Source: Arminella tubonensis (GTDB lineage: Bacteria; Pseudomonadota; Alphaproteobacteria; Rhizobiales; Rhizobiaceae). From it: a stretch of 64,000 nucleotides of DNA. Both the position numbers and the translations under genes were made by a program. The stretch covers positions 1 to 64,000 of the forward strand of contig NZ_PCDP01000039.1 of assembly GCF_003240585.1 (NCBI RefSeq). Reading direction: 5' to 3'. Under the pieces are notes generated by a model. It saw only the letters and a list, made by a program, of their open reading frames with translations. It made no database searches and had not been told where the DNA came from. Numbering within the stretch: the stretch's first letter is position 1; every line of letters starts with the position of its first letter. Shown in pieces: positions 27,108 through 35,846 of the stretch.

Positions 27108-27183
27108 TCGCCGGTCCCCGGGCGGCGAGCCTAACCGCCGCCCGATCCCTATCGCAATTCCGACGCTTGAAAAGGGCTGCCCC

Positions 27184-28068
27184 ATGTCCGGCACCTGGAT
27201 GACAACCCGCGCGTGGCTCCTGATGCTGCCGCTGCTTGCGGTTATGATCGCCGTCATAGGCTGGCCGCTCATCGACACAGTCGGCCTATCGTTCACCGAT
27301 GCGAAATTGGTTGGCACCGCTGGCACCTTCGTCGGCATCGACAACTACGTGAAGATGATCTCAAGCGCCGCCTTCCAGCGAACGCTGGTGACGACGACCG
27401 AATTTGCGGTCGTCTCGGTCGCGGCCGAGATGGTGATCGGCGTGTTGGCGGCATTGCTTCTCAACCAGGAATTTCGCGGCCGAACCGTGCTGCGCGCGCT
27501 GATGATCCTGCCATGGGCGCTGCCGACCGTCGTCAACGCCACGCTGTGGCGGCTGATCTACAATCCGGAATATGGAGCGCTAAACGCGGCGCTGACGCAA
27601 CTCGGCCTGATCGACGCCTATCGCTCCTGGCTCGGCGAACCGGGTACCGCGCTCATATCGCTCATCGTTGCCGATTGCTGGAAGAACTTTCCGCTGGTTG
27701 CCCTGATTGCGCTGGCTGCGCTGCAGGCGGTTCCGCGCGATATTACTGCCGCTTCGCTGGTCGACGGCGCCGGACCGTTCAACCGCTTTCGCTTCGTCAT
27801 CCTGCCCTATCTCGCCGGCCCGCTGATGGTGGCGCTGGTGCTGCGGACCATCGAGGCTTTCAAGGTCTTCGACATCATCTGGGTCATGACACGCGGTGGG
27901 CCGGCCAACAGCACGCGCTCGCTGTCGATCCTCGTCTATCAGGAGGCCTTCTCATTCCAGCGGGCGGGTTCCGGCGCGTCGCTGGCGCTGATGGTGACGC
28001 TGCTGGTCAGCGTGCTTGCGGCCGCCTATGCAGGCCTCGTGCGCAAGACAGCGGGGAGCGCCGCCTGA
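27184..28068 (+). CDS. Sugar ABC transporter permease (MalF-like)
   Basis: A 294-aa protein with six predicted spans, starting LMLPLLAVMIAVIGWPLIDT. The EAA cytoplasmic loop that docks on the ATPase reads AASLVDGAGPFNRFRFVILP. It lies in the sugar operon, and its stop overlaps the next start by one base. Confidence 0.9.
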   Translation: MSGTWMTTRAWLLMLPLLAVMIAVIGWPLIDTVGLSFTDAKLVGTAGTFVGIDNYVKMISSAAFQRTLVTTTEFAVVSVAAEMVIGVLAALLLNQEFRGRTVLRALMILPWALPTVVNATLWRLIYNPEYGALNAALTQLGLIDAYRSWLGEPGTALISLIVADCWKNFPLVALIALAALQAVPRDITAASLVDGAGPFNRFRFVILPYLAGPLMVALVLRTIEAFKVFDIIWVMTRGGPANSTRSLSILVYQEAFSFQRAGSGASLALMVTLLVSVLAAAYAGLVRKTAGSAA

Positions 28069-28913
28069 TGGAACGCAAGAGCCCCGTTTTCTCCGCCTTC
28101 ATCTATATCTCCGCCCTGCTGCTTGCGGCCGTCATCTTGGCACCGCTCCTCTGGTTGTTCGTCATGAGCATTTCGCCGCCGGCGGACCTTGCGGCCAAAC
28201 CGCTGCACTGGTGGCCGCAGTCGATGGATTTCTCCCGCTACGGCGTGCTGCTCTCCATGGTAGAGAACAGCGCCGGCGCTGCATTTACCTCGTCGCTGGT
28301 CAACAGTATCGAGGTTGCCGGCATGGCCACGATCGTGGCGCTGGCCCTGGCTGTCCCCTCCGCCTGGGCCGTCTCCCGAACGCCGGCGGTCGGATGGTCG
28401 CTCTACATGGTGATCGCCACCTATATGCTGCCGCCGGTGGCGCTGGCCGTTCCGCTCTACATGGGGCTTGCCTATCTCGGCCTGCTCAACAACGTTTTCG
28501 GACTGGCGCTGGTCTACCTCACCATCCTCGCCCCGTTCACGACATGGCTCATGAAATCCGGGTTCGATTCCATTCCGCGCGAGATCGAACAGGCGGCGAT
28601 GATGGACGGCGCCGGATTGTTCGCGACGCTCCGTATCATTACCCTGCCGCTCGCAGCACCCGTCATGGCGACATCGGCGCTCTTTGCCTTCCTGCTTGCC
28701 TGGGATGAATTCTTCTACGCGCTGCTTTTCACCTCCGACCAGCGCGCCAAGACCCTCACCGTCGCCATCGCCGATCTCGCCGGCGGCCGGGTTTCCGATT
28801 ATGGACTGATCGCTGCCGCCGGCGTGCTCGCCGCCCTGCCGCCCGTGGTGATCGGTCTCCTCATGCAACGCGCCCTGATTTCAGGGCTGACCAGCGGCGG
28901 CGTCAAAGGATGA
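28068..28913 (+). CDS. Sugar ABC transporter permease (MalG-like)
   Basis: A 281-aa protein beginning inside the previous stop (TGATG). Six spans and an EAA loop EQAAMMDGAGLFATLRIITL, plus AWDEFFYALLFTSD near the C-terminus, are typical of MalG-type partners. A longer reading of the same frame beginning at 27213 overlaps the first permease and is spurious. Confidence 0.9.
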   Translation: MERKSPVFSAFIYISALLLAAVILAPLLWLFVMSISPPADLAAKPLHWWPQSMDFSRYGVLLSMVENSAGAAFTSSLVNSIEVAGMATIVALALAVPSAWAVSRTPAVGWSLYMVIATYMLPPVALAVPLYMGLAYLGLLNNVFGLALVYLTILAPFTTWLMKSGFDSIPREIEQAAMMDGAGLFATLRIITLPLAAPVMATSALFAFLLAWDEFFYALLFTSDQRAKTLTVAIADLAGGRVSDYGLIAAAGVLAALPPVVIGLLMQRALISGLTSGGVKG

Positions 28914-29932
28914 CCATGAACTCGAGAGATAATCGCCCAGTCGGGCTACAGGCAATCGACCGCGAAATGGCCCGCCAGCATGCTGACGCCATCGCCTCCT
29001 ACGAAGGTGCCGCAGATATGGCTGCAAAGGTTGCGGCCTCGCTCAGATCGACCGGCCGCCTGCTTTTGCTTGGAATGGGCGGATCGCATGCCGTCAGCCG
29101 CGCCGTCGAACCGTTGTACCGCGCGCTCGGCATAGAGACGATTGCCGTCACGCTCTCCGAGCAACTCGGCCAACCGCTGCCGCTAGGTGGGCGCACCGTC
29201 CTGGTGACCTCGCAATCGGGCGAAAGTGCCGAGGTTCTGCGCTGGTTTGCCGAAACGGCAGGAACCCCCGACACATTCGGCCTGACGCTCGAGGCTGGCT
29301 CGTCGCTCGCCAAGGCAGCCCCCTCGCTTATTGGCGCCGGCGGTACAGAGCTTGCGTTTGCAGCGACCCGAAGCCTGACCGTCTCCTTCGCCCTGCATCT
29401 CGCCATCCTCGCAGCGCTCGGAGAAGACCCGACCGCAGCGCTCGGCGCACTCAACGCACCGGAAGCCAATGACATCGATGAAGCGCTGGCGGCCTTCGCG
29501 AAGGTTGCAACGGTGGTCACCTCAGGCCGCCGTCTCCAGGGTCTTGCCGAAGCCCTTGCCCTTGGCCTGACCGAACTCTCGCGCCGGCCCTGTTTCTCGC
29601 TTGAAGGCGGACAACTGCGCCACGGGCCGATGGAAATGCTCGGGCCTGAGATCGGCGTCGTGCTGTTCCGTGCGCAGGACGCGACCGCCGCTCTCGTCAC
29701 CGTCATGGCGGTCTCCGCTGTCGAAGCCGGCGCGCCGGTCGTGGTCTTCGATTCCTCGGGAGAGCAGCCGGTAGCGGGCACGACGACGATCCGCTTCAAG
29801 CCGGCGGCAGGTATGGCCGCGATCTTTGCGATGCTGCCGGTAGCCCAGCGTTTCATGATCGCCTTCGCCGATGCCCGCGTCGAGAATGCCGGGACGCCGG
29901 TTCGTTCGACCAAGATCACCCGGAGCGAATGA
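28910..29932 (+). CDS. SIS-domain sugar-phosphate enzyme (isomerase/deglycase-like)
   Basis: A 340-aa protein with two SIS domains: the first at about 35-165 (LLLLGMGGSHAVSRAVEPLY, VLVTSQSGESAEVLRW), the second at about 190-330 (VTSGRRLQGLAEALALGLTE, EGGQLRHGPMEML). EGGQLRHGP is typical of GlmS-isomerase, AgaS and FrlB relatives that act on phosphorylated amino-sugar or fructosamine substrates, with Glu and His as likely catalytic residues. It overlaps the permease stop (ATGA) and is followed by a PfkB kinase, as in fructosamine (frl) operons, though the substrate is not proven. Confidence 0.8.
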   Translation: MTMNSRDNRPVGLQAIDREMARQHADAIASYEGAADMAAKVAASLRSTGRLLLLGMGGSHAVSRAVEPLYRALGIETIAVTLSEQLGQPLPLGGRTVLVTSQSGESAEVLRWFAETAGTPDTFGLTLEAGSSLAKAAPSLIGAGGTELAFAATRSLTVSFALHLAILAALGEDPTAALGALNAPEANDIDEALAAFAKVATVVTSGRRLQGLAEALALGLTELSRRPCFSLEGGQLRHGPMEMLGPEIGVVLFRAQDATAALVTVMAVSAVEAGAPVVVFDSSGEQPVAGTTTIRFKPAAGMAAIFAMLPVAQRFMIAFADARVENAGTPVRSTKITRSE

Positions 29933-30867
29933 TGCGTCCGCTTGCAGTCATCGGCAACGTCAATGTCGACCTGATCCTCGGGCCGGCGGAGCCCTGGCCC
30001 AAGGCCGGAACCGAAATTATCGTCGATCATGACGAGCTCAGGGTCGGCGGTGCCGCCGGCAACAGCGCGCTCGCCTGGGCAGCCCTCGGCGTCGACTTCG
30101 AAATCGCCGCCAATGTCGGCTCCGACGAATTCGGACGCTGGTTGCGTGAGACATTCGGCGAAAAGGCGCAGAAATGGCCGGTTCGTCCCGAAGGCACGAC
30201 GCTCTCGGTCGGCATCACCCATCCGGACGGCGAGCGCACCTTCTTTACCACGCGCGGCCACCTGCCCCGCTATTCTCTCAGCGACGTCCTGTCGGTGCTC
30301 GACGGCGGGCGGCTGACTGGCGGTTACGTGCTGCTCTGCGGCTCGTTCCTGACAACCGATCTGACGGTGGATTACCCCGCGCTGTTCGATTGGGCAGACA
30401 GCCATGGCATCACCACCGTGCTCGACACCGGCTGGCCGCTGGACGGCTGGACCGAGGAAAATCGCCTGTCGACCCGCCGCTGGCTGACCCGCTGCGGCTG
30501 CGCGTTGATGAACGAGATCGAGACGACGACGCTTGCCGGCATGTCCGATTGCGCTGAGGCTGCCCGCGACCTGCGCACGCATATGCCTGACGGAGCCATC
30601 GTCGTCGTCAAGCGCGGACCCGACGGCGCAATCGCAATCGATGCCGACGGCACGCTCGTCTCAGTTTCCGCCCCTCTCGTCAACGTCGTCGACACTATTG
30701 GCGCCGGCGATGTCTTCAATGCCGCCTTCCTTGCGGCGCTCGCCGCCGGCAAGCCCCTGCGCGTCTGCCTCGAAGCAGGCACCACTGTCGCTTCGAAGGC
30801 GATCTCCACCCTGCCCCGTAGCTATGGCAGGCCCATGCAAACCGACGCCGAGGAGTCTATGCGATGA
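29929..30867 (+). CDS. PfkB-family sugar kinase
   Basis: A 312-aa kinase with PfkB motifs: GGAAGNSALAWAALG near residue 39 and the anion-hole/catalytic-base segment VVDTIGAGDVFNAAFLAAL near 252. The start overlaps the SIS gene stop; ATG 29932 is an alternative. It probably phosphorylates the imported sugar or conjugate before the SIS enzyme acts. Specificity (ribokinase, fructokinase or fructoselysine-kinase-like) cannot be decided here. Confidence 0.85.
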   Translation: MMRPLAVIGNVNVDLILGPAEPWPKAGTEIIVDHDELRVGGAAGNSALAWAALGVDFEIAANVGSDEFGRWLRETFGEKAQKWPVRPEGTTLSVGITHPDGERTFFTTRGHLPRYSLSDVLSVLDGGRLTGGYVLLCGSFLTTDLTVDYPALFDWADSHGITTVLDTGWPLDGWTEENRLSTRRWLTRCGCALMNEIETTTLAGMSDCAEAARDLRTHMPDGAIVVVKRGPDGAIAIDADGTLVSVSAPLVNVVDTIGAGDVFNAAFLAALAAGKPLRVCLEAGTTVASKAISTLPRSYGRPMQTDAEESMR

Positions 30868-31940
30868 GCGCGCTCGAAATCCGCAACATCCACAAGAGCT
30901 ATGGCGACGTCGTGACGTTGAAGGGCATCGATATCGCGCTGGAAAGCGGCGAGTTCCTCGTGCTGCTCGGGCCGTCCGGGTGCGGAAAATCCACGCTGCT
31001 GAACATCATTGCCGGCCTTGCCGAGGCTTCCGGCGGCGATATCCTGATCGCCGGAAAATCCGTGATCGGCGTTCATCCGAAGGATCGCGATATCGCCATG
31101 GTCTTTCAGTCCTATGCACTCTATCCAAACTTGACGGTGCACCGCAACATCGGCTTTGGCCTCGAGATGCGCAAGGTTCCGGCAGACGTGCGTGACAAGG
31201 CGGTGCTCGATGCGGCCAAGCTGTTGAAGATCGAGAACCTTCTGGACCGCAAGCCCGGCCAGCTCTCCGGCGGACAACGCCAGCGCGTCGCCATCGGCAG
31301 GGCGCTGGTGCGCAAACCGGAAGTGTTCCTCTTCGACGAGCCTCTCTCCAATCTCGACGCCAAATTGCGCATGGAAACGCGGACCGAGCTGAAACGGCTG
31401 CACCAGATGCTGAAGACGACGGTGGTCTACGTTACCCACGACCAGATCGAAGCGATGACGCTCGCCACCCGCATCGCCGTCATGCGCGATGGTCGGATCG
31501 AGCAGCTGGGCACGCCTGAGGAGATCTACGACCGCCCGGCTACCCTCTATGTCGCCGGCTTCGTCGGGGCTCCGCCGATGAACATGCTCAACGTGACCGT
31601 CCGCGGCGGAACGCTTGTCATAGCCGGCTCGGACGCAGTGGTGCCGCTTCCCTCCCGCTTTCGCGGCCTTGCCCAGGACGGGCAGCGCCTCATACTCGGG
31701 ATTCGACCGGAGGCGCTCAATCTCTTCCGCGACGAGGTGAGCTTTTCGCTGCCAAGCCGCGCCGAAGTCGCTGAATTGACCGGTCCGGAGCTGGTGGTCA
31801 CGGCGATGATCGGCGAGCAGCGGCTGATGGCCTGCCTGCCGCCACGCTCCAGCATATCAAGTGGCGAGGATCTTGCCTTGTTCTTCGACGAGGATGCCGC
31901 ACATCTCTTCGATCCCGAGAGCGGCAAGGCAATCGGCTAG
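30864..31940 (+). CDS. Sugar ABC transporter ATPase (MalK/UgpC-like)
   Basis: A 358-aa ATPase: Walker A GPSGCGKSTLLN, Q loop VFQSYALYPNLTV, signature LSGGQRQRVAIGRALV, Walker B VFLFDEPLSNLD and H loop VYVTHDQ. The C-terminal regulatory domain (about 240-358, LILGIRPEALNLF) is of the TOBE/MalK type. It completes the importer. Its TAG stop shares the palindrome CTAG (31937-31940) with the stop of the convergent vapC. Confidence 0.93.
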   Translation: MSALEIRNIHKSYGDVVTLKGIDIALESGEFLVLLGPSGCGKSTLLNIIAGLAEASGGDILIAGKSVIGVHPKDRDIAMVFQSYALYPNLTVHRNIGFGLEMRKVPADVRDKAVLDAAKLLKIENLLDRKPGQLSGGQRQRVAIGRALVRKPEVFLFDEPLSNLDAKLRMETRTELKRLHQMLKTTVVYVTHDQIEAMTLATRIAVMRDGRIEQLGTPEEIYDRPATLYVAGFVGAPPMNMLNVTVRGGTLVIAGSDAVVPLPSRFRGLAQDGQRLILGIRPEALNLFRDEVSFSLPSRAEVAELTGPELVVTAMIGEQRLMACLPPRSSISSGEDLALFFDEDAAHLFDPESGKAIG

Positions 31941-32332
31941 GCAACCTCGATATCCGTTTTGCCCAAGTTGCCGCCCTTGAACAACAATGGCTGGCGATAG
32001 TATCTGGCGCAGGCATAGGTCATGCAATCGTCGAGATCGAGGTCGGCGGCTTGGTAACCTTTGCCAAAGCGTTGGTGTGCATCCGCGGCAAGGAACGCAG
32101 CCCGTGGTGGTACTGCGAGAAGCTGGATGTTCATGATCTGTAGGAAAGCCTTGATCGCGGTCTCGACTTCGGTCATCGGCATGGCGAGAATCGAGCCGAC
32201 CGAAACGGCTGCCTTGGCCACCGCCATGGGTGAGGTCATGCGAACGGTCGAGGCATGCATGCGGCGAGCGAAGATACGAGCCTCGCTCTCGCAGGTCATC
32301 ATCGCAATGATCACTGAGGCATCGACGAACAT
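31937..32332 (-). CDS. vapC: VapC-like PIN-domain toxin, active-site variant
   Basis: A 131-aa PIN protein. PIN ribonucleases use four acidic residues. Here MFVDASVIIAMM supplies Asp4, LDLDDCMTYACARYY supplies Asp near 98-101, and LLFKGGNLGKTDI supplies the last site. At the second site relatives have Val-Phe-Glu-Ala, but this copy reads MAVAKAAVSVG, so the expected Glu is Lys. That change would weaken or abolish metal-dependent RNase activity. The start overlaps the vapB stop by one base; the gene ends tail-to-tail on the ABC ATPase. Confidence 0.75.
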   Translation of the reverse strand: MFVDASVIIAMMTCESEARIFARRMHASTVRMTSPMAVAKAAVSVGSILAMPMTEVETAIKAFLQIMNIQLLAVPPRAAFLAADAHQRFGKGYQAADLDLDDCMTYACARYYRQPLLFKGGNLGKTDIEVA

Positions 32333-32574
32333 CAGCTTTCCTCTCCCGCTCGCGTGCCACTTGCGCCAGATGCGCTAACCCGTTGCTCGGCCTTCTTTTT
32401 CAAGTCGCGGCAAAATGCGACTGCTATATCTTCGAGCACAGGCTTGGCGAGTTCTTTGTCGAGCGCCAGCTGCAATGCGCGGCGAACCGCTTCAGTCTTC
32501 GATGACGCCTGCGTCAGCATCTGGTAGCGACGCGCCAGGCGATCGATGGCATCGTCCTTGATATAGAGCGGCAT
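32332..32574 (-). CDS. vapB: VapB-like antitoxin
   Basis: An 80-aa protein starting MPLYIKDDAIDRLARRYQML and continuing SSKTEAVRRALQLALDKEL, the N-terminal pattern of the Rv0623-type/PSK antitoxin family. The C-terminal part would wrap the toxin. ATG 32574 follows AAGGGAT; the in-frame region upstream overlaps a terminator and is not used. Co-transcribed with vapC through a TGATG junction. Confidence 0.8.
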   Translation of the reverse strand: MPLYIKDDAIDRLARRYQMLTQASSKTEAVRRALQLALDKELAKPVLEDIAVAFCRDLKKKAEQRVSASGASGTRAGEES

Positions 32575-32633
32575 CCGACATCCCTTTTTCCGAGTTGCCG
32601 AGATGGGTAACCACCGGGACGCCCGACTGCAAC

Positions 32634-32663
32634 AAAAAACCCCGCTCCTGATGGAGCGAGGTT
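32634..32663 (-). terminator. Intrinsic terminator of the RND efflux operon
   Basis: On the minus strand the stem AACCTCGCTCC / GGAGCGGGGTT (one G-T pair, 4-base loop) is followed by TTTTTTG. It lies about 30 bases after the stop of the RND pump gene, and the vapB start lies 60 bases further on. Confidence 0.85.
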
Positions 32664-32693
32664 CTGGCAATGTCATGAATAGTGCTGGCGGCG

Positions 32694-35600
32694 CTACTCG
32701 GCCGGTTCCGGGGAGACTTGGCCCTGGCTCGCCTGCTCGCTTCCCGGCGCTGGTTTCGGCTCTCTCCAGGCGATCAGCCTGTAGAACATCGGAATGAAGA
32801 AGGTGGCGATGAAGGTTGCCGCCAGCATGCCACCGATGACGCCGGTGCCGATGGCATGTCTACTGGCCGAACCCGCGCCGGTGCTCGTCGCCAGCGGTAC
32901 GACACCGAGGATGAAGGCAAGCGAGGTCATGACGATCGGGCGGAAGCGCAGCCGCGCCGCTTCAATTGCCGCCTGGCCCGCACTCATGCCCTCGTGGCGT
33001 TTGATCACCGCGAACTCGACGATCAGGATGGCGTTCTTCGCCGCAAGCCCGATCAGCGTCACCATGCCGATCTGGAAATAGACGTCATTGGTAAGGCCGC
33101 GCAGATGGGTGGCCAGCAGCGCGCCGAACAGCGCGAACGGGATCGCGGTGATGACGGCGAGCGGCAGGCTCCACTTCTCGTATTGGGCCGCCAGGATCAG
33201 GAAGACCATGATGATGCCGAAGATCATCGCCTGCGTGCCGGCGCCACTCGTCTCCAGTTCCTGGAAGGCCGAGCCGGTCCAGGCGACCTGGAATCCGTCG
33301 GGCAGGTTCTGCTGCGCGACTTCCTGCATCGCCTTGATCGCATCGCCCGAGGTATAGCCCGGTGCCGGATTTCCGGTGATCTTGGCCGCATTGAAAGCGT
33401 TGAAACGTTCGACCTGATCAGGTCCGATGATGCGGGTAACCTTCACAAGCGCGTCAAGCGGGATGAGGCTGCCGCCATCGGCACGCACGAACACCTGCCT
33501 GAGATCGTCTGGCGATTCCCGGAAAGGCGCCTCGGATTGCAGGTTGACCTGATAGTTGCGGCCATAAAGTGTGAAGTCGTTGACGTAGAGGCTGCCGAAC
33601 GTCGCCTGCATCGCGTCGAACACCGAGTTGATCGGCACGCCGAGGGCCTTTGCCTTCTCGCGGTCGAGATCGGCGCGGAACTGCGGAACGTTGGTATCGA
33701 GCGTGGTGCGAACCGCCGTCAGTTCCGGCCGCTTGGCAGCCAGGGCCACCAGCTTGGCCGTCTGCTCGGCAAGGCCGGCCAGACCCTTGCCCGTGCGGTC
33801 CTGCACGTAGACTTCGAAGCCTCCTGTCGTGCTCAGACCCTGGATCGGCGGTGGATTGAAGGCGAGCACCATCGCGTCCTTGATCCCCATGTTCATGCCG
33901 ATGATTGGCCCGGCGAGATTGCGGGCGTCGAGATCGGGCGTCTTGCGCTCGCTCCAGTCCTTCAGCGTCACGAAGGCTACGCCCGCGCTGCTCTTCAACC
34001 CGCCCGAGAGCAGGTCGAAGCCGGCGACGGCAAAGACGTTGTCGACTGCGGGAAGCTTTTTCGTGTTCACCAGCGCCTGGTCCATAACCGCTTGCGTGCG
34101 CGGCAGGGAAGCTGCCGGCGGCAGGATGGCGATCTCGAACAGCACGCCCTGGTCTTCGTCGGGAACGAGGGAGCCTGGGATGGTATAGAAGAGGTAGCCG
34201 GTGGCTCCGAGCAGGCAGGCAACGAGCACCAGCCCCAGCACGAAGCGCTTGACGAAGAAACTGACACCTGCCGAATAGCCCTGCGTCAGCCGTTCGAAGC
34301 CGCGGTTGAAAATGCGGAACGGCAGGATCGGCTCATGATGACCCGGCTTCAGGATCAGCGCGCAGAGCGCCGGCGTCAGCGTCAACGCGACGATGCCCGA
34401 CAGGATCACCGACATGGCGATCGTCACGGCGAACTGCTTGTACATCTGGCCCGCGAGACCGCCCATGAAGGAGACGGGGATGAACACGGCGCAGAGCACG
34501 AGGACGATCGCGACCACCGGGCCGGTCACTTCGCTCATCGCTTTGATCGCCGCTTCGCGCGGTGGCAGTTTCTCCGTCGACATCAATCGCTCGACGTTTT
34601 CGAGCACGACGATTGCGTCGTCGACCACGATACCGATGGCAAGCACCAACCCGAACAGCGTCAGAAGATTGATGGAGAAGCCGAGCAGATACATGCCCGC
34701 AAACGTGCCGATGATCGAGATCGGAACGGCGATAACGGGGATCAGCGTTGCACGCCAGTTCTGCAGGAACAGGAAGACGACGAGCACGACGAGGAGGATC
34801 GCCTCGATGAAGGTGTGGATGACCTCATCGATCGAGACCTGGATGAACTTCGTGGTGTCGTAGGGGATCTGGTAGGCGACGCCTTCCGGGAAGGACTTCT
34901 GCAGTTCGTCCAGCCGTGAACGCAGCGCCTTCATCGTGTTCAGCGCATTGGCGCCGGGCTGCAGATAAACTGCAATCGGGATCGCCGCCGTGCCGTTGAG
35001 GCTGCTCTGGACGGCATAGCTCTTGGTGCCGAGCTCGATGCGCGCGACATCCTTCAGTCGCAACGTCGCCGCATTGGCATCGGCGCGAAGAATGATGTCT
35101 CCGAAGGCGTTGACGTCGGGCAATCGTCCCTGCGTTGTCACCGTATAGGTGAACGGCAGCGCCTTGCTATCGGGCTGATCGCCGAATTTTCCGGCGGCAA
35201 ACTGGGAATTCTGCTCGCGGATGGCGGCGGCCACATCGCTCGGCGTGAGGTTGTATTGCGCCAGCTTGTCCGGACGCAGCCAGATGCGCATCGAATAGTC
35301 GATGTCGCCCAGAAGGTTGACATCTCCGACGCCGGGGATGCGCTTCAGATCATCGACGACGTTGAGCAGCGCGTAGTTGCCGACATAGGCGCGGTCGTAG
35401 CGGTTGTCGGCCGAATACATCGCGACGAAGCCAAGGATCGACGTCGATCTCTTGGTGACGACCACGCCGAGCCGGGTGACGTCTTCCGGGAGGGTCGAGG
35501 TGGCGCGCTGGACGCGATTGTTGACGTTGATCGCCGCCTGGTCCGGATCGGTGCCGAGCGCAAAGGTCACGGTGATCTGCATCGCGCCGCTGTTGGAGTT

Positions 35601-35846
35601 CGTCGACTGCATGTAGAGCATGTTTTCGACGCCGTTGATCTGCTGCTCAAGCGGCGAGGCAACGGTTTGCGCAACGGTTTCGGCACTGGCGCCGGGATAG
35701 GTGGCGGTGACAACCACTTGCGGCGGCGTCAGCTCCGGATATTGCGCGATCGGCAATATCCGCAGCGCCATGATGCCGGCAAGCATGATGATGATCGAGA
35801 TCACCGCCGCAAAGACGGGGCGATCGATGAAGAATCTATTGCTCAT
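32694..35846 (-). CDS. RND multidrug efflux pump, AcrB/MexB (HAE1) type
   Basis: A 1050-aa inner-membrane proton/drug antiporter starting MSNRFFIDRPVFAAVISIII. The proton-relay Asp pair is in GIVVDDAIVVLENVER and the Lys partner in GLAAKNAILIVEF. The porter domain has NPPPIQGLSTTGGF. Length and motifs match AcrB, MexB and Agrobacterium AmeB. ATG 35846 overlaps the adaptor stop; an earlier in-frame start lies inside the adaptor gene. A terminator follows directly, so no outer-membrane TolC-type gene is in this operon. Confidence 0.95.
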   Translation of the reverse strand: MSNRFFIDRPVFAAVISIIIMLAGIMALRILPIAQYPELTPPQVVVTATYPGASAETVAQTVASPLEQQINGVENMLYMQSTNSNSGAMQITVTFALGTDPDQAAINVNNRVQRATSTLPEDVTRLGVVVTKRSTSILGFVAMYSADNRYDRAYVGNYALLNVVDDLKRIPGVGDVNLLGDIDYSMRIWLRPDKLAQYNLTPSDVAAAIREQNSQFAAGKFGDQPDSKALPFTYTVTTQGRLPDVNAFGDIILRADANAATLRLKDVARIELGTKSYAVQSSLNGTAAIPIAVYLQPGANALNTMKALRSRLDELQKSFPEGVAYQIPYDTTKFIQVSIDEVIHTFIEAILLVVLVVFLFLQNWRATLIPVIAVPISIIGTFAGMYLLGFSINLLTLFGLVLAIGIVVDDAIVVLENVERLMSTEKLPPREAAIKAMSEVTGPVVAIVLVLCAVFIPVSFMGGLAGQMYKQFAVTIAMSVILSGIVALTLTPALCALILKPGHHEPILPFRIFNRGFERLTQGYSAGVSFFVKRFVLGLVLVACLLGATGYLFYTIPGSLVPDEDQGVLFEIAILPPAASLPRTQAVMDQALVNTKKLPAVDNVFAVAGFDLLSGGLKSSAGVAFVTLKDWSERKTPDLDARNLAGPIIGMNMGIKDAMVLAFNPPPIQGLSTTGGFEVYVQDRTGKGLAGLAEQTAKLVALAAKRPELTAVRTTLDTNVPQFRADLDREKAKALGVPINSVFDAMQATFGSLYVNDFTLYGRNYQVNLQSEAPFRESPDDLRQVFVRADGGSLIPLDALVKVTRIIGPDQVERFNAFNAAKITGNPAPGYTSGDAIKAMQEVAQQNLPDGFQVAWTGSAFQELETSGAGTQAMIFGIIMVFLILAAQYEKWSLPLAVITAIPFALFGALLATHLRGLTNDVYFQIGMVTLIGLAAKNAILIVEFAVIKRHEGMSAGQAAIEAARLRFRPIVMTSLAFILGVVPLATSTGAGSASRHAIGTGVIGGMLAATFIATFFIPMFYRLIAWREPKPAPGSEQASQGQVSPEPAE

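Noticed and set aside
27213..28067. Upstream extension of the second sugar permease frame
   Set aside because: It overlaps the first permease completely in another frame; the real start is ATG 28068 in the TGATG junction.
32682..34919. Open frame of 745 codons on the plus strand
   Set aside because: It lies wholly antisense to the RND pump gene, has low-complexity Arg/Asp/Glu/His-rich composition typical of reverse frames in high-GC genes, and no ribosome site or known domain.
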